From assembly GCF_008271655.1 (NCBI RefSeq), contig NZ_VKKX01000002.1, positions 1-55,904 on the forward strand: 55,904 nucleotides of DNA, in the 5' to 3' direction. A model generated the notes under the pieces. The model was not told where the DNA came from. It searched no databases and saw nothing but the letters and a program-made list of their open reading frames with translations. Below are positions 1 to 9,281 of the stretch, piece by piece. The stretch is from Gemmobacter caeruleus (GTDB lineage Bacteria > Pseudomonadota > Alphaproteobacteria > Rhodobacterales > Rhodobacteraceae). The stretch's first letter is position 1. Each line of letters begins with the position of its first letter. The position numbers and the translations under genes were made by a program.

Positions 1-62
1 CCGCGCCAAGCCCGCACCCTCCAGGTGATCCATGAAACGCGCCCCTCGCAGCCGTCAACGCC

Positions 63-1682
63 ATGATTTATATGCGAAATATCACGATTACGACAGCGAA
101 ATCAGCGACTTACTTGGAGAATGTGGGTTACAGCGGCGATGAGGCGGGCGAGGGCGCCTATACCATCACCGCGCGCATGGGCGACACGATCCTCAACAGC
201 GCCGCCACCACCTTCAATATCGGCGGGTCCAGCGTGATTTCGTCCGATCTGGGGCAGTCGAACGATTCCGACTGGTTCCGCGTCAATCTGGTGGCCGGAC
301 GCAGCTATGGCTTCCAGCTGACCGGCGATGGCTCGGCCAATTCGCTGGACGATGGCCGGGTGCAGATCGTGACGGCCAGCGGCCAGATCCTCGATACCGA
401 CTATACGGGCGGCACCGCCACGCTGAACCCCGCGACCAGCGGCACCTATTATGTGATCGTCAGCGATTACAGCAATGACGAGGCGAATGAGGGCAATTAC
501 CGCCTGACCGCGCAGATGAGCGACACCATCGTCAACAACGTCGCCACCACCTCGGTCCTGGCGCGCAATGGTTCGGTCACCTCGACCATCGACGCGCCGA
601 ACGATACCGACTGGTTCAAGGTCTCGTTGCGCGAAGGGCTGGCCTACGGGTTCAAGATCACCGGCAACGGCACCAATCCGCTGTCCGACCCGGATATCTA
701 TCTGCGCGACACCAACGGCGCCGATATCCTGGTCTATGGCAATATCGGTTCAGGCACCTCCTCCACGATCAGCTGGACCGCCGATCAGTCGGGCACCTAT
801 TTCGTGCAGGCCGGCAATATTCTGGAAACCGATCTCGGCGGCTACAAGATCACCTCGATCGCCACCGATACGATCCGCGGCGATACCGCGACCGCCGCCA
901 CCCTGCTTGAGGGCGAAAAGCGGCTGAGCCGGGTCGATGTCGGCAATGATGTGGACTGGTTCGAGATGAACCTGGTCGCGGGGCGCAGCTATACGTTCAA
1001 GCTGAACGGCAATGGCGCGGCGCCGCGTCTGGCCGACCGTTTCCTCGCGCTTTATGACGAGGATGGCGCGCGGATCAACGCGGCCTCCAGCAGCGGTTCG
1101 TCCAGTTCGGTCATCACCTTTACCGCGACCGAGAGCGGCACCTTCTATCTGGGCGCGCAGGGCTATTACAGCACCAGCACCGGGAATTACACGATCTCGG
1201 TCGGGTCCAATGCCAGCCGCTTTGTCGGCAGCGGCGCGGGCAATGACATGGCGGGCAATGGCAAGGCCAATGTGATGCTGGGCTATGGCGGCGCCGACAA
1301 GCTGGCGGGGCTGGGCGGCAATGACGTGCTGCGCGGTGGCACCGGGCGCGACATGCTGCTGGGCGGCGGCGGCAATGACCGGCTGTTCGGCGATGCCGGG
1401 GCCGATACGCTGAACGGTCATGCCGGCGACGACATCCTGACCGGCGGGCGCCATGCCGACCTGTTCATCTTTGCCCGCAATGGCGATCATGACGTGATCC
1501 GCGATTTCACCAATGACGTGGATACGATCCGTCTGGCGGGCTTTGGCCTCAGCTCGGTGCGGGCCGCGCTGAACAAGGCGGTGCAGGTGGGCGACGATGT
1601 GGTGTTCGACTTTGGCCGCGGCGATACGCTGACGGTCGAGGACACGACCCTGACCGCGCTGCGCAACGACCTGCTGGTCTGA
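63..1682 (+). CDS. RTX calcium-binding protein with PPC-type repeats, probably 5'-truncated
   Basis: Likely a secreted or surface protein exported by type I secretion. Three pre-peptidase C-terminal (PPC)-like beta repeats are marked by NDSDWFRV (about residue 67), NDTDWFKV (180) and NDVDWFEM (295). Residues 389-465 carry glycine/aspartate RTX nonapeptides (GGxGxDxLxG) that bind calcium in this superfamily, followed by a C-terminal region of about 75 residues typical of type I secretion signals. No N-terminal signal peptide is present, as expected for that route. Residues 15-50 match only the tail of a PPC repeat (compare 127-163), so the start of the first repeat is missing; the frame upstream of the ATG has a stop at 33-35 and no PPC similarity. 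The gene may therefore be cut at its 5' end, and start 63 is only the first available ATG. No catalytic domain is visible. Confidence 0.8.
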   Translation: MIYMRNITITTAKSATYLENVGYSGDEAGEGAYTITARMGDTILNSAATTFNIGGSSVISSDLGQSNDSDWFRVNLVAGRSYGFQLTGDGSANSLDDGRVQIVTASGQILDTDYTGGTATLNPATSGTYYVIVSDYSNDEANEGNYRLTAQMSDTIVNNVATTSVLARNGSVTSTIDAPNDTDWFKVSLREGLAYGFKITGNGTNPLSDPDIYLRDTNGADILVYGNIGSGTSSTISWTADQSGTYFVQAGNILETDLGGYKITSIATDTIRGDTATAATLLEGEKRLSRVDVGNDVDWFEMNLVAGRSYTFKLNGNGAAPRLADRFLALYDEDGARINAASSSGSSSSVITFTATESGTFYLGAQGYYSTSTGNYTISVGSNASRFVGSGAGNDMAGNGKANVMLGYGGADKLAGLGGNDVLRGGTGRDMLLGGGGNDRLFGDAGADTLNGHAGDDILTGGRHADLFIFARNGDHDVIRDFTNDVDTIRLAGFGLSSVRAALNKAVQVGDDVVFDFGRGDTLTVEDTTLTALRNDLLV

Positions 1683-1714
1683 ACCCGGCCTGGCCGGACG
1701 GCGATCCTGCAATC

Positions 1715-1741
1715 AAGGGGGCGCCCAAGCGCCCCCTTTTT
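1715..1741 (+). terminator. Rho-independent terminator after the RTX gene
   Basis: A perfect 10-bp stem (AAGGGGGCGC pairing with GCGCCCCCTT), a four-base loop CCAA and a short T run lie about 30 bases after the RTX stop codon. This is a good intrinsic terminator for the upstream gene. Confidence 0.85.
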
Positions 1742-1841
1742 CCTGCGCAGCTCTCTGTCGCCGGCGGGACAGCCGCGTCGCCGCCGGCACAGCAATCGCC
1801 GCCGCGCCGCGCTTGGCTGACCCGGACAGGAGGCCCATCCC

Positions 1842-2783
1842 ATGCGACTTTCCGCCTTTTCAGCGCCGGGCCGGTTCTGGCGCGGCAATCTGCACAGCCA
1901 TTCCACCCGCTCCGACGGGGTCTTGCCGCCCGAGGAGGTCTGCCGCCGCTACCGTGCCGAGGGCTATGACTTTCTGGCGCTGACCGACCATTTCATCGGG
2001 CGCTACGATTATCCGATCGTGGATACGCAGCCCTTTCGCGCGCCGGGATTCACCACCCTGACGGGGGCCGAACTGCATTCCGGCCCGATGCGCAATGGCG
2101 AGCTGTGGCACATTCTGGCGGTCGGCCTGCCGCCCGACTTTGCGCCGCCCGCCGCGCCGGATTTCGCCGTGCATCCCGGCATGGAAAGCGGCCCTGCGCT
2201 GGCGGCGCGGGCGGTGGCGGCGGGGGCCTTTGTCGCGATTGCCCATCCGCAATGGTCGGGCCTGACACTGGACGATGCCCGCAGCCTGACGGCCGCCCAT
2301 GCGGTCGAGGTCTATAACCACGGCTGCGCCATGGGCTGCGACCGGCCCGACGGCTTTGCCATTGCCGATCTGCTGCTGTCCGAGGGGCGGCGCCTGTCGA
2401 TGATCGCCACCGATGATGCCCATTTCTCGGAGCCCGATCATTTCGGCGGCTGGGTGATGGTCAAGGCCATCGAGAACACGCCCGAGGCGCTGCTGGCCGC
2501 GCTGAAGGCGGGCGATTTCTACAGCAGCCAGGGGCCGGAGTTGCGCGACGTGGTGATCGAGGGCGACCGGATTCGGGTCGAAAGTTCGGCCGTGGTCAGC
2601 ATGATCGTGCAGGGGCAGGGCACGGCTGCCCGGGCGGTGCATGGCCATGCGATGACCCGCAGCAGCCTGCCGCTGGAACGCTTTGCCGCCTCGCCCTGGT
2701 TGCGGGTCACGGTGATCGACGCGGCGGGGCGGCGGGCCTGGTCTAACCCGGTCTTCCGGGCCGAGGCGGAGGGCGCCGCGTGA
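1842..2783 (+). CDS. PHP-domain metal-dependent phosphoesterase family protein
   Basis: A 313-residue protein with the metal-binding motifs of the PHP superfamily: HSHSTRSDG (18-26), LTDH (47-50), GAELHS (75-80), AHPQW (134-138) and ATDDAHF (189-195). Together these supply the His/Asp/Glu ligands of a multi-metal hydrolase site. Related CehA/McbA-like PHP proteins hydrolyse phosphoesters or other esters; the substrate here cannot be read from sequence. The last ~90 residues form a beta-rich tail seen in this subgroup. The start is supported by AGGAGG seven bases before the ATG. There is no signal peptide, so it is probably cytoplasmic. It stands alone and meets the PAS-like gene tail to tail. 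Confidence 0.85.
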   Translation: MRLSAFSAPGRFWRGNLHSHSTRSDGVLPPEEVCRRYRAEGYDFLALTDHFIGRYDYPIVDTQPFRAPGFTTLTGAELHSGPMRNGELWHILAVGLPPDFAPPAAPDFAVHPGMESGPALAARAVAAGAFVAIAHPQWSGLTLDDARSLTAAHAVEVYNHGCAMGCDRPDGFAIADLLLSEGRRLSMIATDDAHFSEPDHFGGWVMVKAIENTPEALLAALKAGDFYSSQGPELRDVVIEGDRIRVESSAVVSMIVQGQGTAARAVHGHAMTRSSLPLERFAASPWLRVTVIDAAGRRAWSNPVFRAEAEGAA

Positions 2784-3494
2784 CTATTCCTCCAGATCGA
2801 CCAGCCGCAGATAGCTGCGGGCCTTGGCGCAGGGCTTGACCCGGTAGGGCGCGGCAGGTTCGGCAAAGGCCGGGGCCAGCGGCGCCGGCTGCGTGCCGGC
2901 GCGGATCAGGTCTTGCGCCGGGTCGGCTCGCGTCAGGCGCGGCGGGGTCAGCGCGCTGCAACTGGCCGCGACGATCGACAGCCGGCGCGGCGCCCGCCCG
3001 ATCTGCCCCGACAGCGCCAGACAGCCAAGCGCCATCTCGCCCCGGCCGCCATCGCCGGCCAGCGGCATCAGGATCATCCGGCCGAACAGCGACGGCCGCC
3101 CCAGCCCGGTCTCGGCGGCCAGCGTCAGGTCAAGGATCGCGGGCCGCAGGAAACAGGCATCGAGCAACCCGGTCAGCCGCGCCCGCGCCATCGGATCGAA
3201 CAGCGCGCTCAGCGGCATGCCGCGCCCGTCCATGCCCAGGATGTCGCACAGGCTCATGCCGGCGATGCGCAGCCGGGCGATGCCGGGGGCGATGCGTTCC
3301 GCCAGAAAGGCCCCTTGCAGCGCGCCGCGCAGCCCCCGTGGATCAATCGCGCCGCGCGGTGGCAGCGCGCCATTTTCGCGCAACCCCTCCCAGTAGCTGC
3401 GCACCTCCTCGATCATGGCGCGCATCTCGGTTTCTCGCCGTGCCCGTGCCTCGGCATCGCCGGGGCCTTTGCCGCCGAAAAAGGTCAGGACCAT
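2784..3494 (-). CDS. PAS-domain (PAS_5-type) protein
   Basis: A 236-residue protein resembling the alphaproteobacterial PAS_5 family. The region around residues 30-150 (RSYWEGLRENGALPPRGAID, then GMSLCDILGMDGRGMPL) is typical of that family, in which a conserved tryptophan-containing helix precedes a PAS-like sensor fold. There is no transmembrane segment and no output domain such as a kinase or GGDEF, so any sensing role is inferred from the family. The C-terminus is proline/alanine-rich. It is transcribed divergently from yicC across a 197-base gap that holds a 14-base palindrome, and its stop immediately follows the stop of the PHP gene. Confidence 0.7.
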   Translation of the reverse strand: MVLTFFGGKGPGDAEARARRETEMRAMIEEVRSYWEGLRENGALPPRGAIDPRGLRGALQGAFLAERIAPGIARLRIAGMSLCDILGMDGRGMPLSALFDPMARARLTGLLDACFLRPAILDLTLAAETGLGRPSLFGRMILMPLAGDGGRGEMALGCLALSGQIGRAPRRLSIVAASCSALTPPRLTRADPAQDLIRAGTQPAPLAPAFAEPAAPYRVKPCAKARSYLRLVDLEE

Positions 3495-3632
3495 GGCTGT
3501 CGCTCCGCTGGGCCGGAACCGGGCGCCGGTGGACAGCCCCGCGCGAATCCGCCATGGTCGGGCGGGTCACGGGCGTCCAGAAGGCTCAGGGGCCGGGAAT
3601 GGGTTACTGTGATCTTAATATAACCGGATTCG

Positions 3633-3646
3633 CCGCAAATTTGCGG
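3633..3646. promoter_or_regulatory. 14-bp perfect palindrome between divergent PAS and yicC genes
   Basis: CCGCAAATTTGCGG is a perfect palindrome in the AT-rich part of the divergent intergenic region, beside a TTAATATAA stretch that could serve as a -10 element on either strand. It is a candidate operator; the binding protein is unknown. Confidence 0.35.
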
Positions 3647-3691
3647 GATTTCTGAACCATTGGTAAATGCGCGTCGCGCAAGGAGAATGCC

Positions 3692-4585
3692 ATGACCGTG
3701 TCGATGACCGGGTTTGCCGCCGGCAAGGGGCAGGGGCCGGGCGCCTCGTGGGTCTGGGATCTGCGCGCGGTGAATGGCAAGGGGCTGGACCTGCGGTTGC
3801 GGGTGCCGGACTGGATCGACGGGCTGGAACTTGCGCTGCGGGGCGAGCTGTCGCGCGCACTCAGCCGGGGCAATGTCAGCCTGACGCTGCGAGTCACCCG
3901 CGAACAGCCCGAGGCCGAGGGGCTGCGCCTGAACCCCGCCACCCTGCGCGGCGTGCTGCTGGCGCTGGCCGAGGTGGAGCGCGTGGCGATGGAGGAGGGC
4001 GTCACGCTCGCGCAGCCCTCGCATGCCGATGTGCTGGGCTTTCGCGGCGTGGTCGAGACCGGGGCAAGCGACGAGGATACGACGCCGCTGCGCAATGCGA
4101 TCCTGGCCGATCTGCCGGCGCTGATCACGGCTTTCAACGCCATGCGCCAGGCCGAGGGCGCCGCGCTGGCGCAGGTGATCGGTGGCCAGATCGACCGCGT
4201 GGCCAGCCTGCGCGACGAGGCCGCCGCCGCCGTGGAAAACCGCCGCGCCAGCCAGGCCGAAACGCTGCGCACCCAGCTTGCCCGCGTGCTGGAGAACAGC
4301 GAGGACGCCGATCCGCAGCGCCTGGCGCAGGAACTGGCACTGCTGGCGGTCAAGACCGACGTGACCGAGGAGCTGGACCGGCTGGCGGCCCATGTCACCG
4401 CCGCCCGCGCGCTGCTGGCGGAGCCCGGCCCGGTCGGGCGCAAGTTCGATTTCCTGATGCAGGAATTCATGCGCGAGGCCAATACGCTCTGTTCCAAGGC
4501 GCAGGACATTGCGCTGACCCGGATCGGGCTTGACCTCAAGACGGTGATCGACCAGATGCGGGAACAGGTTCAGAACGTGGAATGA
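3692..4585 (+). CDS. yicC: YicC family endoribonuclease-like protein
   Basis: A 297-residue YicC/YloC family protein. It opens with the diagnostic MTGFA segment and the N-terminal YicC domain, and ends with the highly conserved DUF1732 segment ([17 protein letters not shown], then CSKAQD). E. coli YicC has been reported to have endoribonuclease activity and to promote decay of small RNA; whether that applies here is inferred. The start is supported by AGGAG eight bases upstream. Its stop overlaps the start of gmk (ATGA), a pairing common in bacteria, so the two are probably translationally coupled. Confidence 0.93.
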   Translation: MTVSMTGFAAGKGQGPGASWVWDLRAVNGKGLDLRLRVPDWIDGLELALRGELSRALSRGNVSLTLRVTREQPEAEGLRLNPATLRGVLLALAEVERVAMEEGVTLAQPSHADVLGFRGVVETGASDEDTTPLRNAILADLPALITAFNAMRQAEGAALAQVIGGQIDRVASLRDEAAAAVENRRASQAETLRTQLARVLENSEDADPQRLAQELALLAVKTDVTEELDRLAAHVTAARALLAEPGPVGRKFDFLMQEFMREANTLCSKAQDIALTRIGLDLKTVIDQMREQVQNVE

Positions 4586-5223
4586 CCATGACGCGCAAGG
4601 GTTTGCTGCTCATCCTCTCCTCGCCTTCGGGGGCGGGAAAATCGACGCTGGCACGACGGCTGATGGATTGGGATCCGACGCTGCGCTTTTCCGTTTCGGC
4701 CACCACCCGCGCGCCGCGCCCGGGCGAGGAAGACGGGCGCGAATATTACTTCAAGGCCCGGGCCGAATTCGAGGCGATGGTGGCCGCGGGCGAGATGCTG
4801 GAACATGCCGAGGTGTTCGGCAATTTCTACGGATCGCCCAAGGGGCCGGTCGAACGCGCCATGGCCGAGGGGCGCGACACGCTGTTCGACATCGACTGGC
4901 AGGGCGGCCAGCAGATCCGCAATTCGGCGCTTGGCCGCGATGTGGTGTCGATCTTCGTGCTGCCACCCTCGATCGCCGAGCTTGACCGCCGGCTGCGCAG
5001 CCGCGCCCAGGACAGCGACGAGGTGATCGCCGGGCGCATGGCCAAAAGCCGCGACGAGATCAGCCATTGGGCCGAATATGATTACGTCATCGTCAATCAC
5101 GACATCGACACCGCCTTTGCGCAATTGCTGACCATCCTACAGGCCGAACGCATGCGCCGCGACCGCCAGCCCGATCTGCCGGGCTTCGTGCGCGCCCTCA
5201 ATCAGGAGTTCGAGACGCGATGA
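4582..5223 (+). CDS. gmk: Guanylate kinase
   Basis: Phosphorylates GMP to GDP with ATP in purine nucleotide synthesis; cytoplasmic. The 213-residue length fits the family. The P-loop [10 protein letters not shown] lies at residues 13-22, followed by the GMP-binding segment ([17 protein letters not shown]) and the lid region. The ATG at 4582 overlaps the yicC stop by four bases; a second ATG two codons later is also possible. The 3' end overlaps the next gene by four bases, giving a three-gene operon. Confidence 0.96.
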   Translation: MTMTRKGLLLILSSPSGAGKSTLARRLMDWDPTLRFSVSATTRAPRPGEEDGREYYFKARAEFEAMVAAGEMLEHAEVFGNFYGSPKGPVERAMAEGRDTLFDIDWQGGQQIRNSALGRDVVSIFVLPPSIAELDRRLRSRAQDSDEVIAGRMAKSRDEISHWAEYDYVIVNHDIDTAFAQLLTILQAERMRRDRQPDLPGFVRALNQEFETR

Positions 5224-5741
5224 TCTATGCCCTGGACGGGATCGCCCCGCAGATCGCCCCGGATGCCTGGGTGGCGCCGGATGCCAATCTGATCGGGCGG
5301 GTGGTGCTGGAGGCGGCGGCCTCGGTCTGGTTCGGCTGCACCCTGCGCGGCGATAATGAGGAAATCCGCATCGGCGCCGGGTCGAACGTGCAGGAAAACT
5401 GCGTGCTGCATACCGATATGGGCTATCCGCTGGTGATCGGCCCCGATTGCACCATCGGCCACAAGGCGATGCTGCATGGCTGCGTGATCGGCGCGGGCAG
5501 TCTGATCGGCATGGGGGCCACGGTGCTGAACGGCGCCCGGATCGGCCGGGGTTGCCTGATCGGCGCCGGCGCGCTGATCACCGAGGGGAAGGAAATCCCC
5601 GATGGCAGTCTGGTCATGGGCGCGCCGGGCAAGGTGGTGCGGCTTCTGGATGCCGCCGCGCAGGACAAGCTTTTGCGCTCTGCCGCCGGCTATCGCGCCA
5701 ATGCCGCACGGTTCCGCGCCGGGCTGCGGCCGGTGGGCTGA
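5220..5741 (+). CDS. Gamma-carbonic anhydrase family protein
   Basis: A 173-residue left-handed beta-helix protein with the hexapeptide-repeat pattern (for example IGAGSNV and IGHKAML) of the gamma-class carbonic anhydrase/YrdA group. The three zinc-ligand histidines are visible as H64, H81 and H86 in the expected spacing. Some members hydrate CO2 and others show no activity, so the enzymatic call is family-based. It is the last gene of the yicC-gmk operon, joined by an ATGA overlap, and faces the LysR gene tail to tail. Confidence 0.88.
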   Translation: MIYALDGIAPQIAPDAWVAPDANLIGRVVLEAAASVWFGCTLRGDNEEIRIGAGSNVQENCVLHTDMGYPLVIGPDCTIGHKAMLHGCVIGAGSLIGMGATVLNGARIGRGCLIGAGALITEGKEIPDGSLVMGAPGKVVRLLDAAAQDKLLRSAAGYRANAARFRAGLRPVG

Positions 5742-5829
5742 CCCCGCGCCGCGCGGCCATGCCGTCGCCAAAGGCGTCGCATTTCCATGGGAACCCTGTC
5801 GCCCGGCCGCAGCCCGGCGAGCTGTCAGT

Positions 5830-6687
5830 TCACCCCTCGCGTCCGGCCAGACGGCGGCGGATGATGCGGGTCAGACGGCGGTGCAGCGGCGTGATGCGAT
5901 GGCGCAGGTGCATGGCGGCATAGACCGGCTGACGCAGCACCGGCGCATCGCTGACCGGACGGAAGCGCCCGGTGGCGCACAGGGTTTCCGCTGTCTTTTC
6001 CAGCACATAGCCCGCGCCCCCCATGGCGGTCAGCAGGGCGGCGACTGTGCCGCTTTGCCCGACCGAGATCGCGGCGCCGGCCAGATGCGGGGTGACCTGG
6101 CGGTGCATCGCCTCGAAGGCGGGCGAGAAATGCGCGAAGACGAAGCTTTCGGCCTGCACCGCCTCCAGCCGGTCGGTCTCGGACGAGACCATGACATAGG
6201 CCACATCCCCCACGCTTTCGAAATGCAGATCCGGGTGCGGCTTGGGCGAGAACATCACCGCGAAATCCTGCGTGCCGGTCAGCAGGTCGGCGCACATCTG
6301 ATTGGAATAATCCGGCTCGATATAGAATGCCGCTTCGGGCAGGGCGCGGCGGAAATCGGCGACCCAATCGCCGATATGCTGCGCCGCCAGATCGTTCTGG
6401 ATCGCCAGCCGCACCAGCTGGCTGCCATGCAGCGGCACCTGGATGCGCCGCCGGGCCTCGTTCCATTCATGGCGCAGGCTGCGCGCGTGCCCCTCGAACC
6501 GTCCGCCCTCGACCGTCAGGTCGGTGCCCGCACGCGACCGTTCGAACAGCCGCGCGCCAAGGGCGGTTTCCAGCGCGGCGATCCGGGCCGAGACGGTGCT
6601 TTGCGTGATGCCCAGCCGCTCTGCCGTGCGGTTGAAGCTGCGCGTTTCGCACAGGTCGAGAAAGGTCTCCAGCAGGTCGATCTGCAT
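5830..6687 (-). CDS. LysR family transcriptional regulator
   Basis: A 285-residue LysR-type regulator. The N-terminal winged helix-turn-helix spans about residues 2-60 (LETFLDLCETRSFNRTAERL, then ITQSTVSARIAALE). The remainder is a periplasmic-binding-protein-like co-inducer domain. The ATG is preceded by a strong GGAGG. It is divergent from the first demethylating dehydrogenase gene, with a LysR-style inverted repeat in the 99-base gap, so it probably regulates that operon and itself. The inducer is unknown; a methylated amine is a reasonable guess from context only. Confidence 0.92.
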   Translation of the reverse strand: MQIDLLETFLDLCETRSFNRTAERLGITQSTVSARIAALETALGARLFERSRAGTDLTVEGGRFEGHARSLRHEWNEARRRIQVPLHGSQLVRLAIQNDLAAQHIGDWVADFRRALPEAAFYIEPDYSNQMCADLLTGTQDFAVMFSPKPHPDLHFESVGDVAYVMVSSETDRLEAVQAESFVFAHFSPAFEAMHRQVTPHLAGAAISVGQSGTVAALLTAMGGAGYVLEKTAETLCATGRFRPVSDAPVLRQPVYAAMHLRHRITPLHRRLTRIIRRRLAGREG

Positions 6688-6698
6688 GCGCCACCTCC

Positions 6699-6717
6699 TG
6701 ATCGGTTTTCTCGATCA
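6699..6717. promoter_or_regulatory. Candidate LysR operator (TGATCG-N7-CGATCA)
   Basis: A perfect inverted repeat with 6-bp arms and a 7-base spacer. It fits the T-N11-A pattern of LysR sites and lies directly upstream of the lysR ribosome-binding site in the divergent intergenic region. It is well placed for autoregulation and for control of the dehydrogenase gene starting at 6787. Confidence 0.55.
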
Positions 6718-6786
6718 ATAGGGCGGCTGCGGCCGAATTGAAAGCCCGGTGCCGCCTGATACTCTGCGGCAAAAGCGGAGGATGCG

Positions 6787-9231
6787 ATGGCGGAATTTCC
6801 GACACAGGCGCGGGTGGTGATCATCGGGGGCGGGGCGGTCGGGGCCTCGTGCCTCTATCATCTGGCCAAGGCCGGCTGGACCGATTGCCTGTTGCTGGAA
6901 AAGAACGAACTGACCGCTGGTTCCACCTGGCATGCGGCGGGAAATGTGCCCACCTTTTCCGCCAGTTGGTCGATCATGAACATGCAGCGTTATTCGGCGC
7001 AGCTCTATCGCGGCCTGGGCGCCGAGGTGGACTATCCGATGAATTACCATGTCACCGGCTCGGTCCGGCTGGGCCATACGGCGGAACGGCTGCTGGAATT
7101 CAAACGCGTGGTGGGGATGGGGCGCTATCAGGGGATGGATCTCGACATTCTTGCGCCCGACCAGATCCGCGATCGCTATCCCTTTCTGGAAACCCATGAC
7201 CTGACCGGCGCGCTGCACGATCCCTATGACGGCGATATCGACCCCGCGCAGCTGACACAGGCGCTGGCCAAGGGCGCGCGCCAGATGGGCGCGCGGATCG
7301 AACGGTTCTGCCCGGTGACTGCCGCCCGGCGCGACGGCGGCGTCTGGGTGCTGACCACGCCCAAGGGCGAGATCCGCTGCGATATCGTGGTGAATGCGGG
7401 CGGCTATTACGCCGCCGAGGTGGGCCGCATGTTCGGCCGCCGCGTGCCGATGATGGTGATGAGCCACCAATATCTGCTGTTCGACACCATCCCCGAACTG
7501 GAGGCCTGGTCGAAAGGCGCGGGGCAAAAGCTGCCGCTGTTGCGCGACGTGGACAGCAGCTATTACCTGCGGCAAGAGAAATATGGCTTCAACCTCGGGC
7601 CTTACGAAAACCCCTGCCGGGCGCATTGGGCCACCCCCGACGATCCGATGCCCGAGGATTTCAGCTTTCAACTCTTCCCCGACGATCTGGAGCGGCTGGA
7701 ATGGCATATCACCGATGCCATGGCCCGCGTGCCGCTGCTGGCCGAGGCCAATCTGCAAAAGGTGATCAACGGCCCGATCCCCTATACGCCCGATGGCAAC
7801 CCGCTGATCGGCCCGATGCCGGGCGTGCCCAATGCCTTTGAGGCCTGCGTCTTTACCTTCGGCATCTGCCAGGCTGGTGGCGCCGGCAAGGTGCTGGCTG
7901 AATGGGTGACCGAAGGCGCGACCGAATGGGACATGTGGTCCTGCGACCCGCGCCGCTTCACCGGCTGGGAGGACCAGGATTATTGCGTGCAGAAGGGGAT
8001 GGAGGTCTATGGCCACGAATACGCCATCCATTTTCCGCATCACAGCTGGCCCGCCGCGCGCAACCGGCGCCTGTCGCCGGTGCATGACCGGGTCAAGGCG
8101 CTTGGCGCGCAATTCGGCGCCTTCAACGGCTGGGAACGCGCGCTGTGGTATGCCCGGCCCGGCGACGATACCTCCGAGGCGGCGCAACAGACCTGGGCGC
8201 GCAAGGGGCCTTGGTTCGATGCGGTGGCCGGCGAATGCGCGGCGGTGCGCGACGCGGCGGGCATCCTGGATTTGCCGGGCTTTTCGCGCTTTCGCCTGTC
8301 GGGTCCGGCGGCGCGGGACTGGTTGGGCCGGATGATCGCGGGCAAGGTGCCGGCGCCGGGTCGCATCGGTCTGGGCTATTTCGCCGATGACAAGGGCCGG
8401 ATCGTCACCGAGATGTCGATCATGTGTCTGGCCGACGATCTGTTCTTTCTGATCACCGCGGCGGTGGCACAGCTGCATGATCTGGAATGGCTGCGCCGGC
8501 ATCAGCCGCCCGAGGGTGTCACGATCGCCGATGTGACCGAGGATTTCGCCTGCCAGATCCTGACCGGCCCGATGAGCCGCGCCATCCTGGCCCAGGTCAC
8601 CGAGGCCGATCTGACCCGGCCCTGGCTCAGCCACCAGTCGGCGCAGATCGCGGGCCGCTGGTGCCAGTTGGTGCGCGTCTCCTTCGCCGGCGAGTTGGGC
8701 TGGGAGATCCATACCAAGACCGCCGACACCGCCACGATCTTTGACGCCGTCATGGCGGCCGGGCAGGCGCATGGGCTGCGTCCCCTTGGCATGTTCGCCC
8801 TGAACAGCCTGCGGGTGGAAAAGGGTTATCGCGCCTGGAAGGGCGATCTTTCGACCGATTACACCCTGCTGCAAGGCGGGCTGGAGCGGTTCATCGACTG
8901 GTCCAAACCCGATTTCATCGGCAAGGCCGCGCTGGAGGCGGAACGCGCCGCCGGGCCGCGCCGGCGCTTTGTCACGCTGGTCATCGCGGCCGGCGATCAC
9001 GACGCGCCCTATATGGCGACGATCTGGCATGGCGGGCAGGTGGTGGGCGAGCTGACCTCGGGCGAATGGGGGCACCGGCTGGGTGTCTCGATCGGGCTGG
9101 GCATGATCCGCGCCGATCTGTCGGTGCCGGGGACAGAGGTCGAGGTGGAGATCTTTGGCCAGCGCCATGCCGCGGTGGTGCAGGAGGATCGCCCGCTCTG
9201 GGATCCGCAGAACCAGCGGCTGCGCGGGTGA
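6787..9231 (+). CDS. FAD-dependent oxidoreductase with GcvT domain (dimethylglycine/sarcosine dehydrogenase type)
   Basis: An 814-residue two-domain enzyme. The N-terminal DAO-type FAD domain shows the dinucleotide motif GGGAVGAS (14-21) and the segment GSTWHAAG, whose His49 aligns with the histidine that covalently holds FAD in dimethylglycine dehydrogenase. The C-terminal half is a GcvT/aminomethyltransferase fold that in this family passes the released one-carbon unit to tetrahydrofolate. The expected reaction is oxidative N-demethylation of a secondary or tertiary methylated amine, giving 5,10-methylene-THF; the exact substrate is not determined. GGAGG precedes the ATG by six bases. It is divergent from lysR and followed by a paralogue, an MttB-like gene and an aldehyde dehydrogenase in the same direction. 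Confidence 0.9.
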   Translation: MAEFPTQARVVIIGGGAVGASCLYHLAKAGWTDCLLLEKNELTAGSTWHAAGNVPTFSASWSIMNMQRYSAQLYRGLGAEVDYPMNYHVTGSVRLGHTAERLLEFKRVVGMGRYQGMDLDILAPDQIRDRYPFLETHDLTGALHDPYDGDIDPAQLTQALAKGARQMGARIERFCPVTAARRDGGVWVLTTPKGEIRCDIVVNAGGYYAAEVGRMFGRRVPMMVMSHQYLLFDTIPELEAWSKGAGQKLPLLRDVDSSYYLRQEKYGFNLGPYENPCRAHWATPDDPMPEDFSFQLFPDDLERLEWHITDAMARVPLLAEANLQKVINGPIPYTPDGNPLIGPMPGVPNAFEACVFTFGICQAGGAGKVLAEWVTEGATEWDMWSCDPRRFTGWEDQDYCVQKGMEVYGHEYAIHFPHHSWPAARNRRLSPVHDRVKALGAQFGAFNGWERALWYARPGDDTSEAAQQTWARKGPWFDAVAGECAAVRDAAGILDLPGFSRFRLSGPAARDWLGRMIAGKVPAPGRIGLGYFADDKGRIVTEMSIMCLADDLFFLITAAVAQLHDLEWLRRHQPPEGVTIADVTEDFACQILTGPMSRAILAQVTEADLTRPWLSHQSAQIAGRWCQLVRVSFAGELGWEIHTKTADTATIFDAVMAAGQAHGLRPLGMFALNSLRVEKGYRAWKGDLSTDYTLLQGGLERFIDWSKPDFIGKAALEAERAAGPRRRFVTLVIAAGDHDAPYMATIWHGGQVVGELTSGEWGHRLGVSIGLGMIRADLSVPGTEVEVEIFGQRHAAVVQEDRPLWDPQNQRLRG

Positions 9232-9232
9232 T

Positions 9233-9255
9233 CCGTTTCTTCGACGAAGAAACGG
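9233..9255 (+). repeat. Perfect palindrome 1 of tandem pair (TTCGACGAA core)
   Basis: Eleven-base arms (CCGTTTCTTCG and CGAAGAAACGG) flank a single central A, starting two bases after the upstream stop codon. It is the same design as the pair between pyrC and pyrE. Possible roles include an mRNA-stabilising or attenuating hairpin. Confidence 0.75.
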
Positions 9256-9258
9256 GGT

Positions 9259-9281
9259 GAAAGTTTTCGACGAAAACTTTC
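9259..9281 (+). repeat. Perfect palindrome 2 of tandem pair (TTCGACGAA core)
   Basis: Eleven-base arms (GAAAGTTTTCG and CGAAAACTTTC) flank a central A, 26 bases centre to centre from palindrome 1. Its right arm shares CTTTC with the left arm of the next hairpin, so the two cannot both form fully. Confidence 0.75.
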
